A stretch of 64,000 nucleotides of DNA from Viscum album. Its lineage: Eukaryota; Streptophyta; Magnoliopsida; Santalales; Viscaceae. Location: the NCBI GenBank assembly GCA_963277665.1, contig OY728147.1, positions 1,260,083,424 through 1,260,147,423 on the forward strand. Reading direction: 5' to 3'. Within the stretch, counting starts at the first letter, position 1, and every line of letters begins with the position of its first letter. Under the pieces are notes generated by a model. That model was not told the origin of the DNA. It did not search any database and saw nothing but the letters and a program-made list of their open reading frames with translations. The position numbers and the translations under genes were made by a program. Shown one piece after another: positions 39,357 to 52,604 of the stretch.

Positions 39357-40457
39357 ATATGAATATATAATAATTAAAGTACCTTTATATCAGTATCAAA
39401 CTACTCATTTTCCGAAGAAAATTAAAAATTCCTCTAGTATAAATAATAAATAGGAAGGGATACCCCATGAAATTTTAAATTGGGTAGGAACTTATAAAAA
39501 ATATCCCCAAAATCTTAAGTGGGAACCCCATATTCATCAAAAGTAAAAACTAACTATATGTTATTGAATTTACAGATATCTTGACTGTTTCTGTTCATCT
39601 CCCTAATATTTTCATTTTTATATACTTAATATATAAATTAATAAATTAGTATCAATAATTAATCAATTAATATCATCACATAGAACTATATACTGATGAT
39701 AATTACCCACCAATATCCTCTATATTGTAAGTATTATTTGACCATATTACTAGATGGATCCATCATAGGTCCTTTGTATAATTTCTTGATATCATCAATA
39801 GAAGTTATATTTACCGATGAAATATTAGAATCCTTTGACGTAGAGAATGTATGATTACTAAACCTCCTTTAACATTTAATACCTATAAAAAATATTAAAA
39901 ATAAAACCACCTTTATAAATATTATCCCAAATTAACTATATAAAAAAATATTCCTTACATTTACCAATATAAAAAAACAACATTAAAATTATATTCTAGG
40001 TTGGCCATGTTGTTATTAGACTCCATTATTAGCATTATTAATTCTACTATCTCTTCTTCTTATTCACTCTCCCCTAAGAGAACTAAAGTTTCAATATTAT
40101 TGGTACAAAAAATTTAGTCTATTGTTGTTTATTGGGTTCACAATCAATAATTACTTGAACTTTATCACCCATATCATAAAAGTGTATTAGTTTTATATAG
40201 AAAACAACACTCTACCCTCCATTCAATATATTATCAACATAATATACCAATTTTTTATTCAAAATCCTAAATATATGGATTTTTTTTTTCATTTTTATCA
40301 CAAGTATCCATCAATTAAGAGAGATTGACATAAGAAAATTTTCTAGAATCTTTCTTTACACCCCTTTTAGTATTGATCTGATTACATTTAAATATCAAAT
40401 TTTCAAATTTTCTTTGATAATTTAACTCAATAATATAATACAGATTTCTATAGTAAT
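39357..40457 (-). pseudogene. Possible CACTA TNP2-like relic between C and D
   Basis: On the minus strand, about 40115-40215 reads VVFYIKLIHFYDMGDKVQVI followed by IDCEPN, then stops. This resembles the end of TNP2 transposases, where a V-F-Y-(V/L)-x-D-P block precedes a W-x-V-V block. The match is short and weak. A further open stretch around 39760-39860 is not recognised. Position, strand and the TNPA-like relic beyond element C suggest one CACTA element split by C and broken again at 40458 by D. Confidence 0.3.
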
Positions 40458-43400
40458 TTTAACACCCCAATATTTTTTTAAAAAATAAATCTCTATTCAA
40501 TAATAGATACAACATGCAACATTAAGCTTAAACGAACCATGAAATATTAATATTTAAATTCAACCATTATAACCTAGATTTTGAATTGGTGGGTATGAAT
40601 ATGTTTTTTTGAATTATGAAATATATAAAATGTAACTACTTAACAAAAATATATTGATTTATTTTTGGGGAATAACCACTCAATTTTTAGTAGTCATTTT
40701 CTTCTCCAAAAATACATTTTGTTAAAAAATGATTTTTTTCATTTTTTGTTAGTGAATATTATAATTAATTTGTAAATTTTTTAGAAATTTTTGTTTATAA
40801 AAAGGAACTTATTTTTAAAACCAACATATCCAAATTAACCAAGGTTTAATTTTTAATATTTTTATGAAGGATTAGTTTTCTAGTGAATAGTTAAAAAATT
40901 GATTTTTATTGAAAACCGTATTTTCAATTCAAGTATTTACAAATTTACATTTTATTTTAAAATGGTTTAAAAGTAACATTAGTTCCCTTATATTTTTAAT
41001 AGTATAATTATGGTATTTGAAAATAATTTAATACTTTAATTTGGTACAAATACATTTTTATACCTAAATAATATTTTTTTTCTTTTAAAAAACCATTTTT
41101 GTCACGTTTTGTTGGTTTAATTTTAAATTAAATTATGTGCCTTGTGAATTAAATTTTTATAAATGAGATTATATATTTTTAATTATAATAATTTATATTA
41201 TGTAATATGTTCAACTTAATTTTTGTCTTAATAAATAGTAAAAATAGTAAAAATTGGTCACTATAGTTAAAGTTAAAAGAGGTTAACTAGGGGTTAAACT
41301 AAAGAGATAATGGTTAAAATAATAAAAAAACATGTCTCATTCCTATTTTATAGACATATTTCAACCTTATATCTTATAATATTTTTAAATGTTCCATTAT
41401 TGATCTATATTTCTGGAGTAATACATTAATATATTTTAATCATTTAAAAATAACGAGTGTGTCCTCTCCCCAACTTTTAAAGGCACACCCTCTATGATCT
41501 CCTCTATAATCTTTAAAAGCATTTTGGTTAGGATAATACCTAAATAAATACCCTAATAAAATCCACAGTCTTTTTATAGAGGAAATGTTTTGATCATAAG
41601 ACCAACCAGTGAAGGATTTATGTATAAACATAAATAGGTTTTCCGAAGAAGAGGTATAGTTCTTAATTAATCGTTTTTGTTTTATTTATTATTATACTTC
41701 CTTAAAATGTTCGTTAAACTTATTGAAATAATAATAGAATAATATTTAATATAATTATATTTTTTTACTAATTTAATAACCTCTATCCATCACCTCTTTC
41801 TATAAAATGGGAAATAGAACCAACGTTCATGTGTATGGTGGATGACCGAGTTGAGAACCGATGTAATTTGTTTTCTATCACCGACTCTCATGACTAGTTA
41901 TAATGATGTATTTAACAAAAACATACACAAAAAGATATTAATTGATATATATATATATGATATTCATGGAATTATTTTCATTATATAATGATAATATATC
42001 AACTATTTTCTTACCTTTCTATCCCTTGAAAAAATGATAACGTTATTCGTGCATACTTGTGGATTACCACCTTCACGAAGCTATATGATTAATTTTTCAC
42101 AACCATAACACATTGAATATGTATATAAGTTTATCTAAATAATTTTTAAAAATATTTATTATATAATAATTATTATTTAAAGAAAAAACGATACTTACTT
42201 TATTTCCATCACATTATTTGAAAAATGAAATGTTACTCTTGCGTACGTGCGATCCAGCATCTCCACGATTGTAACATATTTAATTTTTCATAATTATATT
42301 TCACGGTTGGTTTTAAAAGTAAAATTGATATATATATAAATGATAGTTGTTTCAATATAATTATCTTATAAATGATGGAATAATAAATTCTTTGACCATG
42401 GTAAATATATGAAATTCATTTTGAAATTATGAACCAAACATCCACAAAACACCCGAAATGGAAATAAATGATTAAGTAATTAAATATTTCATGAAAATAA
42501 ATGAAATAAATAGTTTAATAATAAGGTATTAAACCTATAAAATTTTCTTAATAAATTAAATAACTAAAATCTTTTTATTATAAAGGTTTTAATAGACACA
42601 CATGACAAGTCTGAAGTAGAGTTAAGTAGTTTCGTCTCAATTTCCCCTCAGTAAGAAATGTTTTAATGTTATACACCTAAAATATTTTATATAGTGTATA
42701 TTATTACCTTTTAACTTTTATATCATGAATCCTTAATTATTCAATGTATTTTATGTTTTAATTAAAATTATTTCAACCAGTGGGATTTTTCTTGAAAGTA
42801 ACCAAGTGTCAAGGGTTTCATAACTCTATTTTATTTCATTGGGTTACACAACTTCTTCATTGATTAATTATGTCAATATTATATGTGAAATATATTTTTT
42901 TGATTTAATTTTTATTTAAACTTTCATTTTTAGATTTAAATTTGTTACAAATTATCTCTCTATTGATTAATTACTAATTTAATGATATGATCTTTATAAG
43001 GGTTACCATCTCAAATTCTATTTCAATGGGACTTATGTTTATATTATAAACCGTATTATTTTATATGGTATATATTATACCAATTTGATATGTTATATCA
43101 TGAATCTCATTATATATATATGATATTTAAAGTTTCATTTAAATTTATTCTTTTATGGGGATCACGATTCAGAAGTTATAAAAGTGGTAAGGGGTTTATG
43201 TTTCAGTCCCATTTTAATCATGATTTTTATGCGTGTATTTACAATGAGAAAATAATAGGATCCTTATTTTATAAACTAATTTAATTTTTTATTTTCCACT
43301 ATATATTTATGATATTTTTATGTTTGATACCAAATTTCTCTCTTTGGTACTCAAAATGGTTTAGAAAATATTTTTAAGAGAATTCGACCTTATTTCTCTT

Positions 43401-44974
43401 CTTTGGGTCAGAAAAACTTTTTCTTCCATATCCATGTTTTCTTAAAAAATTTCATGAATGATTTCAACTATTATTCATTGATTTTATAAAGTCATTTATA
43501 CCCTTGTTTTAATTTTTGAAAAATGTTTTAAAAATAATATTCTTGTTATTTTCTGAATAGGGAACATCTTACTAAAGGTTTGAACAAAATCTCTATTTTA
43601 ACTATTATGACATGAATGAAATATCCCCCCATCATGATCACTGAATGATTTGATGCTTCTATTAAATTTTTTCATATTTTTATTCAAATAAAATATTTTT
43701 CATAATATTCTAGAATATTTTTTGTTTTCCAAAATTTATTTCCAAATTTGAAAGGGTATTTTCATCTTGAATATTTTTATTGATATTTTTTATGGTATAA
43801 CATATTTTTATTTTAATCTATAATATTTTCATGTTTTTTTAAAAGGTTTTTCAAAATTTTTAGGGGTATTTTCATCTAGAATATTTTTAATGATATTTTT
43901 ATTGTATATATATTTGCAATGAAAAAATACTTGATTTTACTTATGATCCATTGGATATATGTTGTAATGATACCATAATTATTATTTATTTTGTTAGATT
44001 ATCATTTTTTTAAAAGACATTTTCATGGAACCAATTTCTTTTCCATGGGTAAATCAAGATATGAAAGATCATTGGTTATTATTATATTGAAAAATTAATT
44101 ATTTCATGTTTTATGTTTATGTTATTATTCTTGGACATTGTTTTTGACGATTTATGTGGTCGATATAGATCCAGATAATTAGTGAGCTTGATATATATCT
44201 CTAATGAATTGGGTAAATGGAATGAGATAACCAGTTATACATTTCTCTTAAGTGATTATTTGAATTTAGCGGGTAGGTTAACCCATTTTTAATTATGACT
44301 GTAATAGTGACATGAAAATAATCTTCAAATTTACCAACACATTTTGTTTATTATTTGCATGGATTTTTAATGTTTCATTTGATCATGATTGACATCAGAT
44401 GGCTCGTCATTATTTATTCTTATGAATCTTACCATTGTTAGATATTTTATCCACGTCAGATGGTTAATGTATTATGTTTTTATGGGTATGAAATATTACA
44501 AATTATGTTCACAAACTTTGATTATGTCAACATACCCTTAGTTTCATATTATATTCAATGATGAAATTAAATTTTTAATGCTTATGTTTACCCTTAATGA
44601 GAATTTTAGATCACCCTTCTTATGTTTTTTTTCCTTGTTTATGAATACTGATATTAAATGATTTGTTTCTAGAATGGTTTATTGTATGAATAATTTTATA
44701 GGATATTTTGAAGACTTAATATGGATTCTTAAAATCTTGGTATTTTTGAAAAAACCTCAATTGATGTCATTAGTATTGTTTATGTAAGAGTTTTTCCAAA
44801 TTATCTAAAACTCTGAACCTAAAAGATCCTTAGGTATGTAAGTGGTCTAATATTTTTCCATTCAGTGTTTTATGTATTGCATGGATAAAAGTGGGACCTG
44901 TTTATTGGAATCAAATCCAAAAGTTTAAAGATTATGTTTTTAGAAGTGGATCTAGGAGTGTCGTTTCTGGGTTG
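40458..44974 (+). repeat. Element D 5' LTR
   Basis: Starts TTTAACACCCC (aligned with TGTAACACCC of C). It ends before the primer site with TG in place of CA. It aligns with 46352-50444, for example 41240-41310 with 47110-47180, 41450-41530 with 47335-47420, and 44155-44290 with 49890-50020. The TATA region at 41474-41483 is worn (CTTTTAAAGG). Confidence 0.8.
41821..42290 (+). repeat. Triplicated GC-rich module in D 5' LTR
   Basis: Three ~55-70 bp copies at 41821-41873, 42034-42100 and 42220-42290. Each runs from a GATAAC/GTTACT-like start through a CGTGC(A/G)TAC core to TCCACGA and a T-rich end. The spacing is roughly 200 bp. The first copy is the most diverged. Confidence 0.7.
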
Positions 44975-44981
44975 TTATAGT

Positions 44982-44989
44982 TGGTATCA
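44982..44989 (+). other. Primer-binding site of D
   Basis: TGGTATCA, preceded by TTATAGT as in C (TTGTAGT on its minus strand). A Met-tRNA type site. Confidence 0.75.
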
Positions 44990-46335
44990 AAAGACAGTTT
45001 AGATAACTTTATAGATTAAGATGTTTTCATGTGAGGTTAACATAAGAGTTATAAATACGATCATGGGCATATCAATTTAAGATTTATCACAATATTAAAG
45101 GCATATACACCCATATTTAGGTTTTATAGGAAAAATTTTTGAGTTTGAAGATTTGATAAGGTTTAGGAAGAGTAGTCTATTGAGGATAAATAACCCTTTG
45201 GTTTATTATATGATTTGATGTTAAGTTAAATATGGTCTTTTGGATAGAGGGATATAGATAATCATAATGGTTCAAAAGTTATTCATTGATGAAGTTATAT
45301 TTCCAAATATATTTATGGTCAAGAAGGGATTGTCTATCAGGTCAATATATAAATTTAATTAATTATATTTTGGTTAATTTCACTATATTATAAGATTATA
45401 TAGTGATTTATCAGGGAAATTAGTGATATTTTTTGAGATGGTTCATTGGGGTGAGGAATATGTGACTGTTAGGTTTAACATGATAGATTATTACAATTTT
45501 TGGGATATAAGAAAAAAGGTATAAGATAACCTTTGAGGTTAAAACTTTCTTTAATGTTGAGTTTATTATGCATATAAGGTTATTTAATTATGAAATTATC
45601 TATGTTTAAAATTTTATGTTATTATAAAATTTTTTAGATTAAAGTATTCTTTATTGATGTGAAGGTTTATACATTTCGGATATTATCTTACATTGTGAAA
45701 ACCATTTCATTTTTGGTTAATATCTTAATAAATGAGGTATGTATCATTTTCTATTTATGGATTATGTGATCCATTATAAGTTGATTTTAGTGATTCAATA
45801 TTGAAAAATTCCTCTTAAATAGTCATATTTTAGAGAAAAAGATGATATTGTGGTGGAAATTTATTAAAGGATGAAATTATACCTATCAAGGAAGTATATT
45901 TCGTTATATTCATTGTCTAGATGGTAAAGGAGTTCCTAAAATCGAGGAAAAGGTTATAAAAAAACTCTATCCTATTACCTTTACTTCTGATGAATTAATG
46001 GTCCTTTTCATACCTTATTGATTTATATTTTTGTGGTTATTATGTTTTTTTAATCATTCACTTTCTAGTGATCAACTTTCCTAGTCACTATCTATAACTA
46101 TTTTGACATAATGTTTTCCAGCATGTCTATATTTTCACTTCACTCTAATGTTCTCATCTTCGAAAACCAATTTATGTATTTTTCTAGACGACCTTTATAT
46201 TTTCATTTTCATCTTTTCAAGAGGAATTTTTAGTAACCCTTTTTATGATGTGAGTTTTCAACATAAGTATTTTTGAATGTCAAACCCATGATTAATGAGG
46301 TCAAGTTAAAATTATTAGAATGAAATTTATTAAAT
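44990..46335 (+). other. Interior of D, no recognisable gag or pol
   Basis: About 1.35 kb of T-rich sequence with stops in all frames. I could not read any capsid, protease, RT, RNase H or integrase motif. It may hold only leader and 3' untranslated sequence. Confidence 0.5.
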
Positions 46336-46351
46336 GGGTTAGGGGAAAATT
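46336..46351 (+). other. Polypurine tract of D
   Basis: GGGTTAGGGGAAAATT lies directly before the 3' LTR start (TATAACACT). Confidence 0.6.
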
Positions 46352-47360
46352 TATAACACTAATTTTTTTTTTGAAAAATAACACTTTGTTCCATAGTGTA
46401 TACAACACACAACACACATCTTAAACGAAGCATGAAATATTAAGATTTAAATATGGCTGTTATAACCTAGCTATTGAATTGGAAGGTATAATTAGGATTG
46501 AACACATTATGAAATATATATAAAGGTTCTAATTAACATAAATTAATTTATTAATAGTTTTTCAATAAGAACTAAATTTTTATCAATGCCATTTTATTCT
46601 TTAAAAATATGTTTTCTTCAAAAATGGGTTTTACAATGTTTTGTGAGTTAATATTATAAATTATTAATGGAAATTTTGGAAATTATATTTTATAAAAGAA
46701 TACAATTTTATAAATCATAATATAAAACTTATAAATTTTTTTATTTTTTTGGATTTTTCCAGAAAGATTGATTTTATAATGAATAGTTAAAGTACTAATT
46801 TTTGTTGAAAAAATTATTTTTTTTAATAATTAACAAAGTTAATTTTTTCACAATTGATTAAAATTAAAATTAGTTTAATTATATTATTTATAATTTAATT
46901 TTGGTTTTCTTAATTTTTTTATAGTTCATTTTTGTTTGAAAAAAAATCATACTTAAAAGGAATTTTTCTAAAACACTATTTTGCACCACTTTTTGGAGGT
47001 TTCATTTTAAATTAAATTTTGAAACTTATCTGAATTGAAGTTAACAAAATAGATTCCATATATTTAATGATAAAAAATAATATTATTTAATAAGGTAAAC
47101 TTAAATTTTTATCATAATGAATAGTAAAAATAGTAAAAATTTGTCACCATGATAATGGTTAAAACTGGTTTACCAGGGGTTAAGCTAAGGAAATAAGTGT
47201 TAAAATCACATTAAAAATTATATAAGTACTAATTTATGGAAATAGTTAGACCCTATATTCTATAATATTTTTAAATTGTTTATTTTAGAGCCATATTTCT
47301 TGATAAATAAATTAATATATTTTAATCTTTTTAAAAATTCTAAGTGTGACCTCTCCCCTA

Positions 47361-47370
47361 CTTATAAAGG
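47361..47370 (+). promoter_or_regulatory. TATA box of D 3' LTR
   Basis: CTTATAAAGG, preceded by pyrimidine-rich CCTCTCCCCTA and followed by C/T-rich sequence. The same context surrounds the TATA box of C on its strand, which identifies the U3/R boundary region. Confidence 0.55.
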
Positions 47371-47699
47371 ACATCCCCATCCCTCTCTTATCCACACTTC
47401 AAGAGCTATTTTATTCAGATAATACCCACCCAAATCCATTCTTATTGTCTATAAAAACATCATAGAGTTACTTTTTTGATCCAAAAAACAACCTAGTATG
47501 GCTGTATATGTAATCCTAAAGAGGTTGCTTGTAGAAGAGGTATAGTTCATAACCGAGAGTTTTTGTTTTATTTATTATTCTTATTCCTTAAAAATCTCTT
47601 CAAACATGATTAAATATTAAAAAAATAATATTGCATATATTAATATTTTTATGTTAATGGATTACCCTATATCCATTTCCTTCTTCCATCAAATGGTAA

Positions 47700-48155
47700 A
47701 GATAACTATCATTTGTGTGTACGGTGGGCCACCACCTCACAAACCGATGTAATTAATTTTCAATCGCTACCACTAAAATATTATTATAATGATGTATTTA
47801 ATGTATATATATATATTATATTCATGAAATAATTATCATTTTTTAAGAATATTAATTCATCTATTTTCTTACCTTTCTATCCTTGGAAAATTGATAACAC
47901 TGTTCGTGCGTACGTGTGGATTACCACCTCCACGAAGCGATTCGATTAGTTTTTCATGAAAACATAAAATAGAATATATATATATATATATATATATATT
48001 TAAAGAAATAATATTATAGTTATGGTATAATAATAATTTTGTAAATATAAACTGATACTTACCATCTTTGCATCATGTTTATTGGAAAATGGAAACGTTA
48101 CTCATGTAGACCTATGGAATACCATCTCCATGGCTATAATGTAATTCATTTTTCC
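47700..48155 (+). repeat. Triplicated GC-rich module in D 3' LTR
   Basis: Copies at 47700-47760, 47885-47960 and 48081-48155. The middle one is best preserved (core CGTGCGTACGTGTGG, then ACCTCCACGAAGCGA). They start about 330 bp downstream of the TATA box, the same distance as in C. Confidence 0.75.
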
Positions 48156-50549
48156 TAGTTATATTTCAAGGTTGGTTTTAAAATTATAATTTATGAATTA
48201 AAATTAAAATTATGAATTTATTATTATTTTGTATTTATGGAACACTGACATCTTTGAAAACGATAAACATACCAAATTCATTTTAAAATTATGAACTGAA
48301 CAATCTCAAACTACCAAAGTGGACTTATACTATTAAGAAATTAAATATATAATTAAAATAAATGAAGTAAATGGTATAATTATAAGGTAATAAACCTATA
48401 AAATTATCTTAAGAAATTAAATAATAAGTATACTTTTATTATAGAAGAGTTAAAGACATACCTGGAAAGTCTGGACATGAGTTAAGAGATATCATTTAAA
48501 GTTTACTTAATTGAGGCATGTTTTAATGTTATAAAACTAAAAAAATTTATATGCTGTATATGATTCAATTTTACATTTTATATCATTATAAATTCATACA
48601 TCATTGAATTTTATGCTATAATTCAAATTATTTTATCCAAGAGGGTTTTACTTGAAAGTTACCAACTGGTAAGATTTTCATAACTCAATTTTCTTTCATT
48701 ATGTTGTATCACTTCTTCATTGATTATTTTATGAATATATTATGTGTGAAATGGATTTTTTGTTTATGTTGTATTTAATTTTTTTATTCTAATTTTTTAC
48801 ACATAATCTCTCCATTTATTAATTCTCAATTAAATTCTATGATCTTTTAAGGGTTATTGGTCTAAAATTCTCTTTATTTGTGAAATATGTTTATGTTATG
48901 TGCCTCTCTTATTTTATTGGGTGTATATAATTCCCCTTTTAAATGATATATCATTAATATACGTATTTATTTTTTGATATTTAATGTTTCATTATATGTT
49001 ATTCTTTCACGGGGATTATGTTTCAAAAGGTACCAAAGTGGTATGAGGTTTATATTTCAATACCATTTTAATAAAGATTATTTATGATTGAATTTACATT
49101 GAGCAGATAATGTGATCATTATTTTATAAACCCATTTAATTTTTCCTCTCCTATTTATATTTCTACAGTTTTTATGTTTTAGTACCATATTTAGTTTTTT
49201 GGTACTCAATATTGTTTAGAAAATGTTTTTATGAAAACCCAACCTTATTTCTCCTCAATCATTCAATTTTTTTTTCTTCCATATATATGGTTTCTAAAAT
49301 GTTTTCAAGAATGTTTTTAACTGTTATTAATTAATTTTTAAACTCATTTTTACTCATATTTGAATTTTTAAAAAATGTATTGAAAATAATATTATTTTTA
49401 TTTTGTAAATAAGGTAATTTTAACATTTGTGTGAACAAAATATCTATTTTAACGATTAAAACATGAATTGAATTTCCCACCATCATTACCACTCAATGAT
49501 ATGAAACATACATTTCAAGTTTCCATGGTCATTTTCAAATAATGTTTTTTCTAATATTCAAGATATTTTGTAGTTTTAAAGGGGATTTTTAAATTTTAAT
49601 GGGTTTTTTCCTCTCATATGTTTTTAATGATTTTTTTGGTATATATATTTATAAATGAAAAAAACCATTGATTTTAATTTTTCTCAACATGGGATATATT
49701 TTAATGATACCAGAATTAATTTTTATATGGATGGATTATTATTGTTTAAAAGATATTTTCATGGATACTATTTCTTTTCCACAGGTAAATCAGAATATAA
49801 AACAACAATGCTAATTGTTATGTTAGAAAATGAAATATTTCATATGTTATGTTTATCTTATGGTTCTTGGATATTTTTTATGATTATGGGTGATCTAGAT
49901 ATAGTACACGATGATGGGTGAGATAGATATAACTCCCAAATGCATTGTGTAAAGGGTATGATATAACCCGTTATATATTTCTCCTAAGTGGTTATTAGAA
50001 TTTACTGGGTAGGTTATTTAATTTGTAAGAGTGATTGTAAGACCGATATGAAAATGATGTTCCATGTTACCAACACATTTTATTTATTCTTTCTATAGAG
50101 TTTTAATGTTTCCTTTAATCGATATTGACATCACAAGGCTCATAATCATTGATTCCTATAACTCTTACCATTTTTAGCGATTTATTAAATGTCAAATGTT
50201 TAATGGTCCATGTTTTGATGGGTATGAGTTCTTTTAGGTTTTGATCATGTACTTTGATTATGTAATAATACACTATTGATCATTTTATATTCTCTAATGT
50301 AATTAAATTGTTAATACTTATGTTTACACTTACTGATATTTTGATTTCACCATAATTATATTTCCTTTTCCAGAGGTTATGAAGAATGATGTTAAATGAT
50401 TTGTTTCTATAAAGGTTTCATGTGTGATGAATTTTATTGTAGATTGTAATTTCCCGTGTTTTTGGGGTCCATTACTTGGTAAAAATATGATGTTTGAGGT
50501 GTTCTAGGTGGTCTGGAAGGCCATCCCATCTTCTCGGTGACTCCTAGCG

Positions 50550-50925
50550 GTAGCCTTGGCCTATCGGTAGCCTCAGCCTATTGGTAGACCTAGCCTACCA
50601 GTGACCTTGGGGTACTGGTAGACCTCGACTACCTGTGGCCGTCGGCCACCGGTGGCCCTCGGCGACTGGTAGGTGTCACCAACCAGTAGCTCTAGGCTAC
50701 GAGTAGCTGTTTCCAACCGACAACTCTTAGCTACTGGTAGCTGTCTCCAATCGGTAGCTCTCGGCTACCGGTAGCTGTTGCCAACCAATAGCTCTCAGCT
50801 ACCGGTAGCGGTCTCCAACCAGTAGCTCTTGGCTACTGGTAGCTCTCGCCAACCAGTATCTCTCGGCTACCGATATCTGTCACCAACCGGTAGCTCTTGG
50901 CTACTGGTAGCTCTCGCCTACCCCC
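50550..50925 (+). repeat. 34-bp (2 x 17) palindromic minisatellite in U3 of E
   Basis: From about 50660 to 50925 the sequence repeats in 34-bp steps. Each step has two 17-bp halves that start GGTAGCT. One half continues with a CTCCAACC-type end and the other with a CTCGGCTACC-type end. Where halves join, a 14-bp perfect palindrome AGCTACCGGTAGCT forms (for example around 50762-50775). From 50550 to 50660 the copies are more diverged (CTA(C/T)(C/T)GGTAG cores). The array ends about 310 bp upstream of the TATA box, in enhancer position. Confidence 0.85.
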
Positions 50926-51233
50926 CACGGGTTTTCCAGTAGTGCCTCTTTTTTACGAAAATTGGTTTTTAAATCATGTTTTTAACCCCTTTAAGCCTAT
51001 TTTAAAGCCCATTAATGCCCATTAATTGCATTTAAATTAAATTATTGGTGAGGTAACCACCTTAAATGAAAAACCACGAGGTGTTCGTCGGTTTAAACCG
51101 CCCCGAATGGAAGGGACCTTTTAAGTAGCATGTGGGGTGTCCCAGCCACGTGGTCAACCCACGATCCCGCTTTTTACACGGTTTCAAGTTTTTCTTTCCG
51201 CATATTAACCATTATAGGAATGCTGTATCTCAG

Positions 51234-51242
51234 TATTTATAA
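51234..51242 (+). promoter_or_regulatory. TATA box of E LTR
   Basis: TATTTATAA, followed by pyrimidine-rich sequence (TTTCTTTTTCTCTATC at about 51265). This is the usual arrangement of a plant LTR promoter. Confidence 0.55.
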
Positions 51243-52604
51243 CCTAAAGGCTTCTACTAATGTTTCTTTTTCTCTATCACCCTGCGCTCAGAGTACCGTT
51301 CTTCTCGACGAGTTGTAACCCCTTGAAGTTTTCCTTGATCGCGTTCTGTGGAGTTCCTACTACTCACGCAAGGACTTAACGTCGATCCTTGATCCGTCAG
51401 GTAGGGATTTTATCCTTCGCCTATCCTTTCTGTGTATCATTCGGGGTGGGTATGCTTTTTCCCCTGTGGAAATTTATGAAACCGAACATAATGAAGATAA
51501 TGAACCGACCTTTAAATAATGAAAGGGGTGTGTGATCGATGTTCTTCTGTACTCTTTATGTTGTTATGTGTTGTGAATTGTATGGGCCTATGCTCACTGA
51601 AAATTATGGCCGTTGGTGGTATTTCTCTGTGAACTATTGAACCTCGGTGCTCCTGGATGTTTAAATAACCGAAACATGGAATTGGTTAATTATGTATACT
51701 CGGTTAAATAAATTGGAAGCACCAGGATCAACCATTTTCTGTGATAACCCCAGTTAAAGAATAGTGGAATTGAAACCATGGAGTTTGTTAAATCTTTTAA
51801 ATCTTAAAATACCTGCATGGGCCTCCCTTGTGTTGGTGGTAGCAGTTTTGTTGTTTCTTTAGCGGGCCGATTGCTGGGGCGATGCGGGTGGGGATGGGAT
51901 CCCCTATTGTTATACTTTCATTGGTCATGAATTTGAGGCAGTGTGATTACTCTTCTTAGATCACAAATTGGGGTGGGATCCTCTGTTTTTGAGAAATCAT
52001 TGGCTCCAGGATTTTGGGAACATGGGGCTGTATCTTCTGGTTTTCTTTGGTTCCAGTACTTCGAGGGATCTCACTTATCCCATTGTTGTTGTGACTTTTC
52101 AAGAGAACCAGGTGTGAATGCTTAAATTGTTGTTGGTTGTAAATTTTTCCCTTGGTTTGTGCTTATGAAGTTATTTGCCCAGTAGTAAAGAACTTTATTT
52201 AAATGAAATTACTTGAACATGGAGGCAAGAATAGCTTAAATGGGAATTAGTTCTGGGGGTGAGTTGTGACTCGGCTGTGAGTAGTGTGCTTCCTATAAAT
52301 AGGGACGAGTGTTCTTGTGCTTGGGTTGGATTTGGAAACCCTAGTTTGGGTTGAGTGTTTGTTACTTATACATATATTTCTAGTTATTATGTTTCTTATT
52401 CGCACCCCACCCAAGTTGAGCACTTAGTGCCGAAAACCCTCATTTCATGGGGGAGGGTGTTTTTCCCAACACTTCTATTAGTGGCTGGTTATTAGCTCCT
52501 TTCTGCTCCCTTTCCCAGATAGACAAAGTATCTTTGGGTAGGCTGTGATGGCCTGAGGTTCATTATTATCCCATAAATCTTCAGGAGGGGTGGTTGTGTT
52601 GGTC

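Larger units (their letters stand above)
40458..50444 (+). mobile_element. Element D: long-LTR element with a tiny non-coding interior
   Basis: A 4.5 kb 5' LTR (40458-44974), a primer site, about 1.4 kb of interior without pol domains, a purine-rich tract and a 3' LTR (46352-50444) that is cut off about 290 bp before its expected end by element E. The LTRs resemble those of C on the opposite strand (start, AT-rich U3 blocks, TATA context, GC-rich modules) but are not close copies. The interior is shorter than one LTR, so this is a non-autonomous derivative or a heavily deleted copy. Confidence 0.75.
46352..50444 (+). repeat. Element D 3' LTR, truncated by element E
   Basis: Aligns with the 5' LTR up to about 50440 (GATTTGTTTCTA block at 50398 matching 44662). 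The remaining ~290 bp of the LTR are missing here because E starts at 50445. An 88-codon open frame at 49655-49921 lies inside this LTR; the matching part of the 5' LTR (about 43920-44170) is not open, so I do not regard it as a gene. Confidence 0.8.

Noticed and set aside
49655..49921. 88-codon plus-strand open frame
   Set aside because: It lies inside the 3' LTR of D and the corresponding 5' LTR segment carries stops.
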